Positions 1 to 10,564 of a stretch of DNA of 64,000 bases are shown piece by piece. A model generated the notes under the pieces. The model saw nothing but the letters and a program-made list of their open reading frames with translations, ran no database searches and was not told the DNA's origin. Position 1 is the stretch's first letter, and each line of letters begins with the position of its first letter. Origin of the DNA: Nymphalis io. Its lineage: Eukaryota; Arthropoda; Insecta; Lepidoptera; Nymphalidae. Position numbers and translations under genes: made by a program. The stretch spans positions 4,228,501 to 4,292,500 of the forward strand of contig NC_065899.1 of assembly GCF_905147045.1 (NCBI RefSeq), given 5' to 3'.

Positions 1-1734
1 ACTTGAGTCGTACGGTGACACAATGGCTAAGATCCAAATATTAACAGCAGTTTACTCCACTGTGGAGTATGATGATGTAATCAAATTAATAAAATTTTGA
101 AAATGGAACTTTTACCAATTTTGAAATAGTTTGATGTTTAATGAGATAAACAATAAAATGAAATAGGTTTTCCGCAATTTTATGCACACTATAAGCCTTA
201 TATTTTATAGTCATTAAGATGAGATAGTTCAGAAGATATGTTTGTATGCATAATCGTGTATTTGTATGATATAAATTTTATGTATCGCCAAATTTGGATT
301 CAGAAATCCAAATTTGGCTAAGTACAGTAACTCATTTTCAACGGTTTTATATTTGTTTTAAATAATGTAAAAGATTTTTCAACTTCTACTGAACCTATTC
401 TTATGAAAATTTGCACATACCGCGACAATAAAACATTATGAGTGTTGCAAATTGGTTACGAGGATCTGATAATGGAATCATGGGATGGACAGTGGTACTA
501 TTCGGCTAGTATTACAAACCTACTCGCTTAAGCTTAGGCTCATTTGGTTGGATTCAACGAGTTCCACACATATAAACATCAACAGCGCAAAGGTTTACGA
601 GCCGCTTAGCGGTGTGAAAGTTGCAGGTTCGTTTCTGACCAATTGGGCTATCGTTATCCGCACTCCTAGTTACGCTTAATTAGAGAACTTAGTAACGCTT
701 AATCAGGAATATTAGTAAATCCATAATTCCCAATTTATAATATAGGTATATATATATATATGTGTGTATATATGTATGTGTTACCAGGTAGGTAACTTGG
801 TGACGAGGACCTGATTATGGAGACAAAAGGTAATAAAACAATAAATAATAAAATAATTATCAGGTTATTTTATGGAATTATTCGTTTGAAAATCGCTCTA
901 TTTTTACTGACTTAATATACGGCATGAGAAGATAGCACGAATAGCATTGCACGATTTACTGGAACCAGGTTGAAATCTCAAGAAAGTCCAGATATGTGTA
1001 CCTACTATTTTCTAGTTTTTGGTGCTGTTGATGTTTTCAAATAAATCCGTTTAACTTAATTTTTTTTAATTTTATATTATTATTCTTATGTAACTTTTAT
1101 TAAACATAGATAGCTATCTTCGTAACCAAAGACGTATCTCTATATAAACAACAAAAGTGATAGCCCAAAGATTTATTCAAAGATATAATTTATGCAAATA
1201 TGCTACAAACACTCGGCCGGTGGGAAAATCATTTCACACTTGCCACGTATAACATTTACTCTCAGCGGCTGTTTGTCGGTTCCACCGACCAATTCGCACT
1301 TACCTCGTAAACCTGCGGTCGCAGCGCATACTCAATTGCAAAAGTCGTTTAAAATTTCATCAATTTTTATACAGTTTTTACTGATTTTTAATATTATTTG
1401 AAGTCTTTTTTGTAATTAATTTTTACGTAAAGTATTATGATTTATATCTTCTTTTTATTTTTCATAAATAAATTTTAATTAATCACATATATTATAGTGT
1501 TCAACTATTTTTACAGTTGATTGTATGCTGACTGTCTAGTATTAGAAGTCCGGTAATTTAAGTTCTTTAAATAAATAGGTCAAATAATATATGATTCCAG
1601 ACGTATGAAATATATATTTCCTTCGTCTCTTAGTCTTTGATCGTTTTCATTTTTTTATGCCTTTTAATCTTTAGAAGAATCAATGTTGTTCATTCATTAA
1701 TAAAAGTCAACTTTATAGTAAAAACTTTATAGTA
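1..1734. other. Intergenic DNA with SINE-like scraps
   Basis: No gene is supported here. A (TA)n/(TG)n microsatellite lies at about 740-780. A degenerate tRNA-derived SINE-like piece lies at about 520-690. Two diverged stretches of about 35 bp, at about 450-480 and 790-825, share the core gacgagga(c/t)ctgat(t/a)atgga and look like remnants of one repeat. The rest is AT-rich and unassigned. Confidence 0.5.
520..690 (+). repeat. Degenerate tRNA-derived SINE-like copy (family 2)
   Basis: The stretch contains gtgaaagttgcaggttc, a B-box-like tRNA segment, followed by gaccaattgggctatcgtt. The same gtgaaagttgcaggttc string is present in reverse at about 31080-31170. From recall, this resembles a common lepidopteran repeat in which the tRNA-like head is followed by a ttgggctat motif. 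The family name is not known to me and the boundaries are approximate. Confidence 0.45.
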
Positions 1735-1830
1735 AAGTACTAGCTGCACCGCGTGGTTTCGGCCCCATTAAACGTTACCACTCTGCTTCTTGGTTCGTAG
1801 CTTGTTCATATTATAATCGAATCGAATCAT
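1735..1830. repeat. Fragment of a lepidopteran LINE-tail-like repeat
   Basis: The stretch tagctgcaccgcgtggtttc followed by a segment with ttcttggttcgtagc resembles, from recall, the start of abundant lepidopteran LINE-derived repeats (the 'ctgcgccccgcggtttcacccg' type). It is degenerate, and the boundaries and family are uncertain. Confidence 0.3.
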
Positions 1831-1946
1831 CTCCTGTAATTAACGCATTAAAAAAACAATTATTTACTAATCCCTCAACTTTATAAAATTAAAAATAGAT
1901 ATAGAATTTTGACCTTAGAAAAATAAGGCGAGGGTCAAAAATTTAA

Positions 1947-3150
1947 TTCTTCTTCTTCTTCGAGTGCCACTCCGACTAGCGAAGGTTGGCAGTCAGCTTT
2001 AAATACTCCTTCTTGTTCTTCGCGAGGCGAAAGAGTTCAGCAGCACTCGCGATTCCCGTCCATTCGACGTTCGACGATCGACATCGACATTCGATGTTCT
2101 GCGACGCGTCGCAGAACTTCTCGAACGTGGAACATACGTCTATAAGCCCACATCTCGAAAGCTTCTATACGTTTTTTGAGGTCTTCTTTAATTGTCCACG
2201 CCTCGCATCCGTAAAGAATTATAGGCCAGATGTAACAATGTAGGAGTCGTATGCGCACAGGGATCTTAAGTCTGCGATTGCAGAGTACTTTTTTCAACGT
2301 GCAGAAGGCACTTCGAGCTAATTCGATGCGAGTCTTTACTCCCTGTTCACAGCTCCAGGTGTCATTAAGCCATGTCCCCAGATATTTGTACTTGCGCACC
2401 CTCTCAATTTTTTGGCCTGCTACAATGATAGCAATATCATCGAAGCTATGTTTAGATAACACCATGATCTTCGTTTTTGATAGGTTCATCCTCAGACCAG
2501 CGTTTTCACTGCACTCATTAACACGGCTCATAATTAATTGCAGCTCTTCAGGAGATGATGCTATTAGGACTGTATCGTCAGCGTATCTGATGTTGTTAAT
2601 ATACCGGCCATTTATTTTGACTCCACATTCTTGGCCTTCAATTGCTTCTGCTATTATTTGTTCCGAGTACAAATTAAATAGCGTGGGTGATAATATACAG
2701 CCCTGTCGGACTCCTCTCTTTATTTCTACCTCATCAGTCTCCTCATTGTCAACTCGTACAGTAGCCTTCTGGTTCCAATACAGATTCTGGATAATACGTA
2801 CATCTTTGTCATCTAAGCCGATATCATGTAATATTGCAATTTGACGGTCATGCAGTACTCTGTCAAAGGCTTTTTCGTAATCGATGAAACAAAGGAAAAC
2901 GTCTTGTTGCATGTCTCTGCATTTTTGTACGAGAACCTGCATTCTCGTGCCCACTCCTATTCGAAAAGCAAACAGACTATCTGCGAGATGTTCGTCGCAT
3001 GTAGCTCTTATTCGCTCGTGGATGATATTCAGAAATAGTTTCAATACTTGGCTCATAAGGCTAATTGTTCGAAACTCTTCGCACCTTCTTGCGTTGGTCT
3101 TCTTAGGAAGCGTAATAAAAGTTGAGGTTAGCCAGTCTTTTGGGTAAGTG
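1947..3150 (-). mobile_element. 5'-truncated RTE/BovB-like LINE
   Basis: This is the 3' part of a non-LTR retrotransposon on the minus strand. It holds a reverse transcriptase ORF and ends in a (GAA)5 tail on its own strand (TTC repeats at 1947-1961 on the plus strand); short 3' tandem repeats are typical of RTE elements. The endonuclease and the start of the reverse transcriptase are missing, as expected for 5' truncation on insertion. The clade call rests on the YGCEAWTI segment and the downstream 'FEMW.YRRM' segment, which resemble BovB/RTE proteins. The 5' boundary near 3150 is approximate. Confidence 0.75.
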
Positions 3151-3173
3151 GCCAAATTTAATATAAATGTCAA
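2037..3173 (-). CDS. Reverse transcriptase of an RTE-like LINE (partial)
   Basis: This 378-aa open frame encodes an RNA-directed DNA polymerase from a LINE. Visible motifs, in order, are FIDYEKAFDR at residues 96-105 (first catalytic Asp at 98), RGVRQGC at 153-159, the catalytic YADD at 197-200 (bases 2574-2585), NLSKTK near 230-235 and YGCEAWTI at 321-328. The N-terminal endonuclease and early reverse transcriptase motifs are absent, so it cannot act alone. The first few residues probably come from flanking DNA. The frame has no internal stop, which suggests a fairly young insertion. The C-terminal end is probably shifted or shortened. Confidence 0.8.
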   Translation of the reverse strand: MTFILNLATYPKDWLTSTFITLPKKTNARRCEEFRTISLMSQVLKLFLNIIHERIRATCDEHLADSLFAFRIGVGTRMQVLVQKCRDMQQDVFLCFIDYEKAFDRVLHDRQIAILHDIGLDDKDVRIIQNLYWNQKATVRVDNEETDEVEIKRGVRQGCILSPTLFNLYSEQIIAEAIEGQECGVKINGRYINNIRYADDTVLIASSPEELQLIMSRVNECSENAGLRMNLSKTKIMVLSKHSFDDIAIIVAGQKIERVRKYKYLGTWLNDTWSCEQGVKTRIELARSAFCTLKKVLCNRRLKIPVRIRLLHCYIWPIILYGCEAWTIKEDLKKRIEAFEMWAYRRMFHVREVLRRVAEHRMSMSIVERRMDGNRECC

Positions 3174-3374
3174 TATTCAATAACAACTATAAGAAAATCT
3201 TTGAGGCTATTTTTATTTGAAATGGCATTTATAAAAAACTAATCTTAATCATTTGTTATTAAAAGTAAAACGAAATGACAAATGTAAGCGTATATTAATT
3301 GAGTGAGAAAAGTAGAAGACCAAATAATATCCTTGAACAATTATACAAATCACATCTAATAAATAATACATATA

Positions 3375-3735
3375 ATAAAGCGCAAGAAACGTGTGTTTGT
3401 ACATTGAATTAATTTATAATAAAAAAAAAACTAGTGTTGGCGAAACAAATCTATCTGTACGTACGTACGTACGTATAAACGTATCTGTGCGTACACGCTA
3501 ATCACAAAACTACGGAACGGGTTTTCTTGGGGTTTTCACAGGTAGATTAAGCTCAACTTGGAGCATCGGTTGGCCTTTGTTGACAGTGAAACAATATATC
3601 GTCATTAAAACATAACTTAAAATTCTTCTTCAATACACATAATAAAGCAGTAGAAGCCGTGTATCTGTGTGTGTGTGTACATTTAATATATTTAATAAAC
3701 AAACAAGTAACAGAACGAACTTTTTTTAATAATCA
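3375..3735. repeat. Degenerate duplicated LINE-tail repeat with (ACGT)n
   Basis: Two related units lie about 270 bp apart. Each has ataataaagc followed by a gtgtgtttgtacattgaat- or gtgtgtgtgtacatttaat-like stretch (about 3375-3420 and 3645-3700). Between them are a (tacg)n run at 3457-3475 and the segment aaaactacggaacgggtttt, which resembles the LINE-derived tails seen throughout Lepidoptera. The family was not identified. Confidence 0.35.
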
Positions 3736-3754
3736 TAATATAGTTTTGTGCAAG

Positions 3755-5040
3755 ACAATGGAACGTGTCCTAAGTACTAGGCTCCTGACGTACCAATGAC
3801 ATTCTCAGTGACCGACAGAACTGGTTTCGCTGAAACCGGTTCACTGGTGATCTTCTGGTATACGTCACACCCATCTGGAGTGAGGCCATCGAGAAACACG
3901 GGGAGGCACTTGCTGTTTCTTTGGATATCTCGAAGGCCTTTGACAGGGTTTGGCATGACGGCCTTATCAGCAAGCTTCCTGCATATGGCCTGCCTGCTAG
4001 CCTGTGTGCGTGGATTTCAGACTTCCTGAGGAATCGATCGTTACGAGTGGTGGTTGATGGCCACTCGTCGGATCAAATAGCTATAAATGCCGGTGTTTCC
4101 CAGGTGCTCTCAGCGACACTATTTCTGCTGCATATTAATGATCTGCTGATGCACAGTTGTCGAGAGCTACAAGTCCATCGCGCGAGCTAGTGAGGCCCAA
4201 ATCCAGGCTCAGAGAGAGGACATGGTAGAGCGCCTGAGCGTGACCCTTAAGGCAGTGTCTGATTGGGACGATACCAATTTGGTCATGTTCAATGCATCCA
4301 AGACGCAGGCGTGTTTGTTTTCCACCAAAAAGACATAATTCCAGCTACCTCCCTCTTTCCAAAATATGTCTGTACCTATAACTGACCATCTTGACCTTCT
4401 TGGCATTACTCTCACGTCGACTCTAAATTTCGGCTCTTTTATTGACACCAAAGCCCAAATAGCCGCTCAAAAAGTTGGTATCCTCTCCAAAGTGAGACGT
4501 TACTTTACTGCAGAACAACTGCTCAGCTTATATAAAGCACAAGTGAGGTCATGTATGGAGTACTGCTCTCACCTTTGGGATGGCTCTGCCAAGTTCCACC
4601 TTCAGGCTCTAGAGTTGATTGAGAGGCGTGCCAGAAGGCTCATAGGAGACGACACATTGGTTGAGTCTAGGCTCCAAAGTCTTGAACATCGACGTGTGGT
4701 TGCATCACTCTCAGTCTTCTATCGGATACATTTCGGAGAATGTGCTCAGGAATTACACGAACTGATTCTTCCCGCCCCCTTTTACTATCGAACGGCCAGG
4801 CAAACGCGACCAAAGCGCCATAGGTACCCAGTGGAAATACCCCGCCTACGTACGAATCTACGTTCATCTTTCACACTGCGAAATTATGGAATGCTTTACC
4901 TGAGTCCGTATTTCCTGATAGGTACAATGTTGATGTCTTCAAATCCAAAGTAAATAGGTTTCTTATAGGCAAGCGTGCTACATCTTAGACGGTGTCAATG
5001 CTTTACATCAGGCAAGTCAACGGACAAACGCTGGCCTATT
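3755..5040 (+). pseudogene. Decayed Jockey-like LINE reverse transcriptase, 3' part
   Basis: This is a broken non-LTR retrotransposon fragment. Reverse transcriptase motifs can be read only by changing frame: a TDRTGFAE-like block at about 3815, SLDISKAFDRVWHDGL at about 3916-3965 and WISDFLRNRSLRV after 4011. The polymerase is then interrupted where the catalytic YADD should be, and reading resumes with SVTLKAVSDWDD at about 4240. The C-terminal domain is open at 4366-4953 (LLGITLTSTLNFGSFI, SLYKAQVRSCMEYCSHLW), with a further frameshift near 4880 before a terminal block that ends in FLIGKRATS at about 4987. With no YADD and several frameshifts it is inactive. The Jockey assignment is from motif style. 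Confidence 0.75.
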
Positions 5041-5404
5041 AACTGTAAAAAATATATATATTTAATCTACTTTCACGCGGACAAAGTCACGGACACCAGC
5101 TCGTACATAAATATATTAACCGTAAAACGCTGATGTCCTTCTGACCAATTTGCCAAGTGCGCAGGAGATATAAATGTGCAAATGTGTGCGCAAACACTCA
5201 GGTATATTCGCTCGCATTCAATCAATAGGACGTGGGGTAATAATTTAGCAATCAATACTAATTATATTTAGTTTAAAAAATATAATATTTCGATTTAAAT
5301 GTTTTGTTGATGTTTAAACAACTGTCGTTGTCTTTATAACGGTAATTTTATTATTACAGATAATTTTTAAAACCGACATTCGAAATTCATACAAAGTTGT
5401 AACT
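5041..5404. other. Intergenic spacer before tRNA-Pro
   Basis: AT-rich sequence with no recognised element. It lies between the LINE remnant and the tRNA-Pro(TGG) gene and probably contains the upstream context of that tRNA. No separate control element could be picked out. Confidence 0.4.
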
Positions 5405-5476
5405 GGCTCGTTGGTCTAGGGGTATGATTCTCGCTTTGGGTGTGAGAGGTCCCGGGTTCAAATCCCGGACGAGCCC
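5405..5476 (+). tRNA. tRNA-Pro (anticodon TGG)
   Basis: This 72-nt gene folds as a full cloverleaf. The acceptor stem GGCTCGT (5405-5411) pairs with ACGAGCC (5469-5475), followed by discriminator C. The anticodon stem CTCGC/GTGAG has one G-T pair and the loop TTTGGGT holds anticodon TGG (5437-5439), which reads CCA/CCG proline codons. The T arm is CCGGG-TTCAAAT-CCCGG. There is no intron. A run of nine T (5484-5492) gives a Pol III terminator. Internal A and B boxes are intact, so it is probably functional. Confidence 0.97.
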
Positions 5477-5483
5477 AGCAATG

Positions 5484-5492
5484 TTTTTTTTT
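5484..5492 (+). terminator. Pol III poly-T terminator of tRNA-Pro(TGG)
   Basis: Nine consecutive T begin 8 nt after the discriminator base, a standard RNA polymerase III stop. Confidence 0.85.
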
Positions 5493-5977
5493 ATCATAAA
5501 ATAATAAATTTTCAATATCTTAAGTAACAGTCAATGTTATACAAAAAGTAGAAGCGTAATAAGCCAGGCCGCTTAACTTTGGGTTAACCATATCCTTCTT
5601 GTGTATATCTCAGAATGTCATCCGACACGTTTAAATATCTTCGTACTATTCCTCAAGCAATATGAATTGTAAGCACGTTTACAAATGTCGGTTATCCAAG
5701 TTCGAATCCATACGAATCTTTACTAAGCGACATACAAAATATTTTCATTTCTGTCTCAATAACACCGCATTATAATAAATAGGGGATAAATAAAACGACG
5801 CTGCCTAAGGTCCGTAAGAAAGAATAATGTTCCATTAATGAGTCAAAGAAAAACATGGCTGCTCAATATATTACATTTTAATTACCAATAGATTATACTT
5901 ATCACTTACATACGGCTAGAGAGAAAAATGCTTTATTTGACCTGACGATATGTACCCCGCATTTACAAGTCTATTAA

Positions 5978-6316
5978 CCCTTTAACCGCCCGACTTCATA
6001 TCTGTTGGCGTGCCCCCAGCGCCCGGCACAGTGAATCGAAACACACAATACAATTTTCTAAAAATAATGTTAGTAATTCTTCTAACTTTGGACATTATTT
6101 TTAAGACTTCTAATTAAGAGGCTAAAGTGTATTAAACTGTAAACGATTACTTAGTTAACTATTTACCTAATGTAAACATATTTTTGATAGAATACAACGT
6201 AATTAAATAAAAAAGCTGATAAAACGATCAGTGTTATTTTGGTCGTAAATATACGACTCAGGCGAAATGGGCCCGAAAATATTTGTCGGATTAATTCGAC
6301 CTAGGCGGTTAAAGGG
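5978..6316. mobile_element. piggyBac-like MITE flanked by TTAA
   Basis: A 339-bp element has perfect 13-bp terminal inverted repeats, CCCTTTAACCGCC at 5978-5990 and its complement at 6304-6316. It is flanked on both sides by TTAA (5974-5977 and 6317-6320). TTAA target duplication together with CCC...GGG ends is the signature of the piggyBac superfamily. The interior is AT-rich and has no ORF, so it is a non-autonomous element that would need a transposase from elsewhere. It sits between the two tRNA-Pro genes. Confidence 0.85.
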
Positions 6317-6825
6317 TTAATAAGATTATCGACGGGAATTCGAATGCGCTTATAACAACTCGTTTTTACTTAATAAATTATGGCCTTGTTATTATAATCG
6401 TTTTAAAATAATGTATTTGCTTATTTTATTAAATAATAAGTGTAGCGGTCGACTTTATTTTATAGTCTAGTTTCAGCACGCGGCCTCGTCTGTGAATGTG
6501 CAGATGATAGGTACTACAGATGGCATGCAATTTCATACTGATCAGTTGATTAGTTAAAACGTGAAAACGTAACAAACTCACTTAACATTTATAACAAACG
6601 TTTCAAATCAAATAATTTTATTTTTACTTCTAATGTAATACCAAAAATCATTAAAATGCAAACTTCAGATCTAGAAAATATAATATTTTTATACACTACA
6701 AATAGGAAAATCTTAGTTTTAACTACAACATGTATTTTGCCAAGGGAGTAATAAAAATTAAACCTTATTTAGTGCAAAATTTTTCATCCCTTCATAATTT
6801 TCACACCCCCAAAAGGGAGATGCAT

Positions 6826-6897
6826 GGCTCGTTGGTCTAGAGGTATGATTCTCGCTTCGGGTGCGAGAGGTCCCGGGTTCAATTCCCGGACGAGCCC
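6826..6897 (+). tRNA. tRNA-Pro (anticodon CGG)
   Basis: This is a 72-nt cloverleaf with the same acceptor stem (GGCTCGT/ACGAGCC) as the gene at 5405. The anticodon stem CTCGC/GCGAG is perfectly paired and the loop TTCGGGT has anticodon CGG (6858-6860), reading CCG proline codons. It differs from the TGG gene at only four positions: one in the D loop, the wobble base 34, base 40 in the anticodon stem, and one in the T loop. A T5 run (6900-6904) acts as terminator. Confidence 0.97.
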
Positions 6898-6899
6898 TG

Positions 6900-6904
6900 T
6901 TTTT
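6900..6904 (+). terminator. Pol III poly-T terminator of tRNA-Pro(CGG)
   Basis: Five T begin three nucleotides after the end of the mature tRNA sequence, a minimal RNA polymerase III stop. Confidence 0.7.
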
Positions 6905-7725
6905 GTATAATATCTTTAAATAAATTTAGTATCAAACCGTTCATATATTGTCATAGTTCATCAAATTTATATAATTTAAAATAAACATTGAAACCGTTTC
7001 TAAAAAAAGAAATGGTATCACTAGCGGTCTTTTGGGGGCGGTGGAACAAACAAATAGGTTTGGTGGTGAGAACTATAAAATAAATAAATAAAAAATTAAC
7101 AAGGATAATATCAGAGTCGACAAAGGCATGTTATTTTTTACACGCACCCTGTGATCAAGCGATCAAATTTTAATAAATCGCTTCCTGCTCTTCCATCGAT
7201 ATTATTCCAAATCCAGATAAAGTTCTACGTATTGACCGAAAAATAGAACAAGTAACGAAAAATACATCTCTTTCTTACACAATCTTATCGTTGTATCGCC
7301 TCAAATTACCGTTTACGGTATTATGGAAATTCTTCAGATATAATATTATTTTGAAAATGCCAATTTACATATCAGTATGAACCCACGCTTTGTAATCTCA
7401 TACTTCCTTTTTTGTGTAATAAATTATACGAAAAATCTATCATTTTATAACGAGTGGAAATAAACATGACATGTTTTTCTATATGTGTGTGTATTTATGA
7501 GTCCAAAGGTATAAAAGTTACTATAATATAATATAAATTGTAGTTATCTCAAGCAAGCAAGTAAAAGCAATTTACTCAAATTCTATAAACATGCTATAAA
7601 ATAGAATAGTTTACTATAAAATTCAAAACTCACAAAAGAACTACAAATGTTATCTAGATTTGTAGTTTTTTTGTACTAAATTTAAGTACTAAAATCAAAT
7701 GTTGATGTTTATTCTATACTATACT
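6905..7725. other. Intergenic AT-rich DNA
   Basis: I see no gene, RNA or clear repeat in this stretch. Confidence 0.4.
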
Positions 7726-7727
7726 AG

Positions 7728-7910
7728 TTTTCGAACACGGCTTCACACGCCTGTTTAGGGACCAGGGACAGTTGTTCGGTGTAAAAAAAAACTATGCCCG
7801 TCCTTGGGATTCAGGCTTGCTTCATTCCAAATTTCATCAAAATTGGTCCAGCCAGTGGTTTAGCCGTGAAAGCATAACAGACGGATAGAGTTACTTTTTC
7901 ATTTATAGTA
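7728..7910 (+). repeat. Degenerate LINE-tail-like repeat
   Basis: The segment runs from about 'cgaacacggcttcacacgcc' through 'ttccaaatttcatcaaaatt' to 'aacagacggatagagttac'. This arrangement (cgcggcttcgcccgcg, then aatttcatcaaaatcggtcc, then taacagacagacagagttac) is a very common lepidopteran LINE-derived tail. A second partial copy of the opening segment lies at about 30828-30970. The family assignment is from recall. Confidence 0.5.
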
Positions 7911-10385
7911 AAATTAATTAATTAATAATTATTCTTCATCTTTCTTCATATTACTATAACATCTGTTTACCGAAACGCATGGCGTTAGTAAGAGCTAATT
8001 ATTATTCATATTTTCAAAATGTTTTTTACCTACTTACACATGGCACGAAAATATATTATTTTATTTTTAAGGTAACATGCTAAGCGATAGTTACACGCTT
8101 TATTTTACAGACGTGTTATTCATAAAAAATATGAATAGATTACGTAAGTCTTCATTCGTGTCAACGATTGTAAATAAAATAAATAGATTAACGTATATCA
8201 ATAATAACAATAGAAAAATCGTATATTTAAAACATTTATATATTTTACAAATTGTTCATACATAACTATGGTTGTGGTATTAACGTCAGTACTATTTGTT
8301 TAACCGACAATTAAAATTATGTCATTGTAAATATGGTTAATAAGACTATTAGAATTGAAATACGATGTATTATTTAAATACGGTTGACAAAATCTTTTGA
8401 ATCACTAGAAATATTCAATGAGGAAAAACTCGAAGTAAGATTCTTACAAAATAGTACTGCAGTGTCGGATTTCTAAATAAAGATAGCCTAAAGCATTAGA
8501 CGGCGGCGGGTCAAAAGATTTTTTATGGTGGCTACTGATTTTTATTTACTTAAATTCGTATACTACAGCAGTTTTGTTGCATTTTATGACATATTTGACA
8601 TGTGCATAACTTCAGTATGACTTATTTTATTATATTAGGTATATTTTTATTTATTCAATTTATTACGTAATATGATTTTTTTTACAAAATTTAAATTGTT
8701 TTACTAACCAAATCAACAACATATTACTTGTATTGTTTGCGATGATTACCGTTTAAGCTATTTCAATAATAACCCAGTCACTAGTTTACTATCCATAATA
8801 AAATTTTAACTGACTCTAAAACCATCAGTAAAGCCACCATCAATTCGCAACCTAAATGATATTTGAAATAGAATATCAATATAAAAATTAACAATAATAA
8901 CAACCACATTTTAATCACTTAAATTATTTTATTTTCGCAATTACAAAAAAAAAACTAATTTGCGAAACGTTTTAGTTACAACAAATTAAGCCATTATATA
9001 TTTTTTATTCGCCACTAACAAGCTACATGATTTAATTTTTGATATATTTGCAATAACTACGTAGAACAAATTGATAAACATAAAACTAATAAACATCCGC
9101 GTTCTATTTTTAAGGTTTCGTCGACAAATTGCCACGTGGGCTTTTTGTGCTTACTTTATACAATTACAGACTAAGAAATTCCTAGTTCAAATTCAGAGTC
9201 AAGCAAATAAGTTGTATTGGATTTTTTTATCAAATAATATTCAGTAGCTGTTCGGAGTTAGTAAGGTTGTTTACACTCTTGTTCCTCGGAAAGGCGCGTA
9301 AAGTAATTGGATCGGCTCCTGATCTCTTCGGCCGTATCCTCCAGCACAATCAGCTCATTTTAGCCGAAATTTGGACAAAAGAACGTTATTATTAATTACA
9401 TATACCTAGAACCATTATTATTTATTTTATACGTGTAACATGGCTTATGCATTGTGTGTTTCATTTTGAAGGCTTTTTAATGAATATTGCATTATTCTCT
9501 GCTTTGTAGTTCGATCTAATTACAAAATTAATTATAAATGTTATCTTTTACAATAATGTACTGTATAAAATACTAATAGAACTTTATATATTTATATAAA
9601 CTTGATGAACCTGTTATTCTTTTATTGCTAACAAAACGCTTTTGCAAATGAAAGTCTATTGAAGTGCAGGTAAAAGTCGTAAAATTGTCTTAATCAATTG
9701 GTAAAATAATCAAAAAGACTCAATGACTACTTTATTAAATGATTGATGGTTGAAAACAATTTTATTGAGTAGTAAAAATTTATGACGTACATAAAATGAA
9801 CTCTTACTTGATGATTTGATGAATCCACTTGTATCTATTTAAAACAATAGTTCATTGAAGGAAATTCGGAGGAAAAAGAATTTATATTATTTAGAAATGA
9901 AACTATCTTTTTGAATCGGCAATTTTTATTATACCAATATCAATGTAAGCTGTCTTATTTTTAATTACTTAATAGGGAATATAGAAATAGTTTGAAAAAT
10001 ATATATACTTAGTATTTCATTGCTTACCATGTACAAAATAAAATACATCAGAGTAACAAAAACAACAACATATAAATATTTAGGTGAACAAATATATCTA
10101 ATAGTAAATATTGTTATTACTAAGTATACCGGTTTTTAGTGACGTTATTTATCGAGGAATGCTCGACATTTCGGAAATACTAAGGTACCACCTAAGGAGT
10201 TAATTGCAACAATTTTGCAAAATAAATAAATTAGTCAATATGAAAATATAATCAGTCTTCAAAATGTACTTACGTCACCATTTTGTATACTTCAACATAT
10301 TTTGATATCTTCGATATACCATACTACTACTTTACAATACTATACTAGACTATACTATAATGTATACATTTCAAATTAAAAATAT
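7911..10385. other. Intergenic AT-rich DNA with a repeat scrap
   Basis: I see no gene. A short GC-richer segment at about 9245-9370 (with gaaaggcgcgtaaagtaattgg and ctgatctcttcggccgtat) resembles a common lepidopteran LINE-derived repeat but is heavily decayed. The small open frame at 8077-8265 has an AT-driven composition and no recognisable domain. Confidence 0.4.
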
Positions 10386-10421
10386 AACTGACCTACAGAT
10401 CATTTCCCGATAACAATCAAA

Positions 10422-10564
10422 ATGGCGCCCGAAGCGTCACCAACTGTCACCGATTTAAACGAGCACATTAAACAGAAACAGCTTCGAGTAATGGACATAA
10501 ATTAAACGGTCATCGATGTCACTCAAGCCAAGGATCTGGAGAAATACGCTTTGACGGAAGCCAG
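10422..10564 (+). pseudogene. Possible broken first coding exon, unidentified
   Basis: A start codon in a good insect context (caaaATGG) opens a frame of 48 codons that begins MAPEASPTVTDLNEH and ends DLEKYALTEAR. It contains one in-frame TAA at 10503-10505 where Gln (CAA) would be one change away. The segment ends at CAG|GTAG, a plausible splice donor, and a possible acceptor (ctacag) lies just upstream at about 10398. The composition is clearly more GC-rich and hydrophilic than its surroundings. I do not recognise the protein. It may be a relic of a duplicated gene, or coding-like by chance. Confidence 0.3.

Noticed and set aside
2251..2844. 197-aa plus-strand frame
   Set aside because: It is the antisense shadow of the RTE-like reverse transcriptase.
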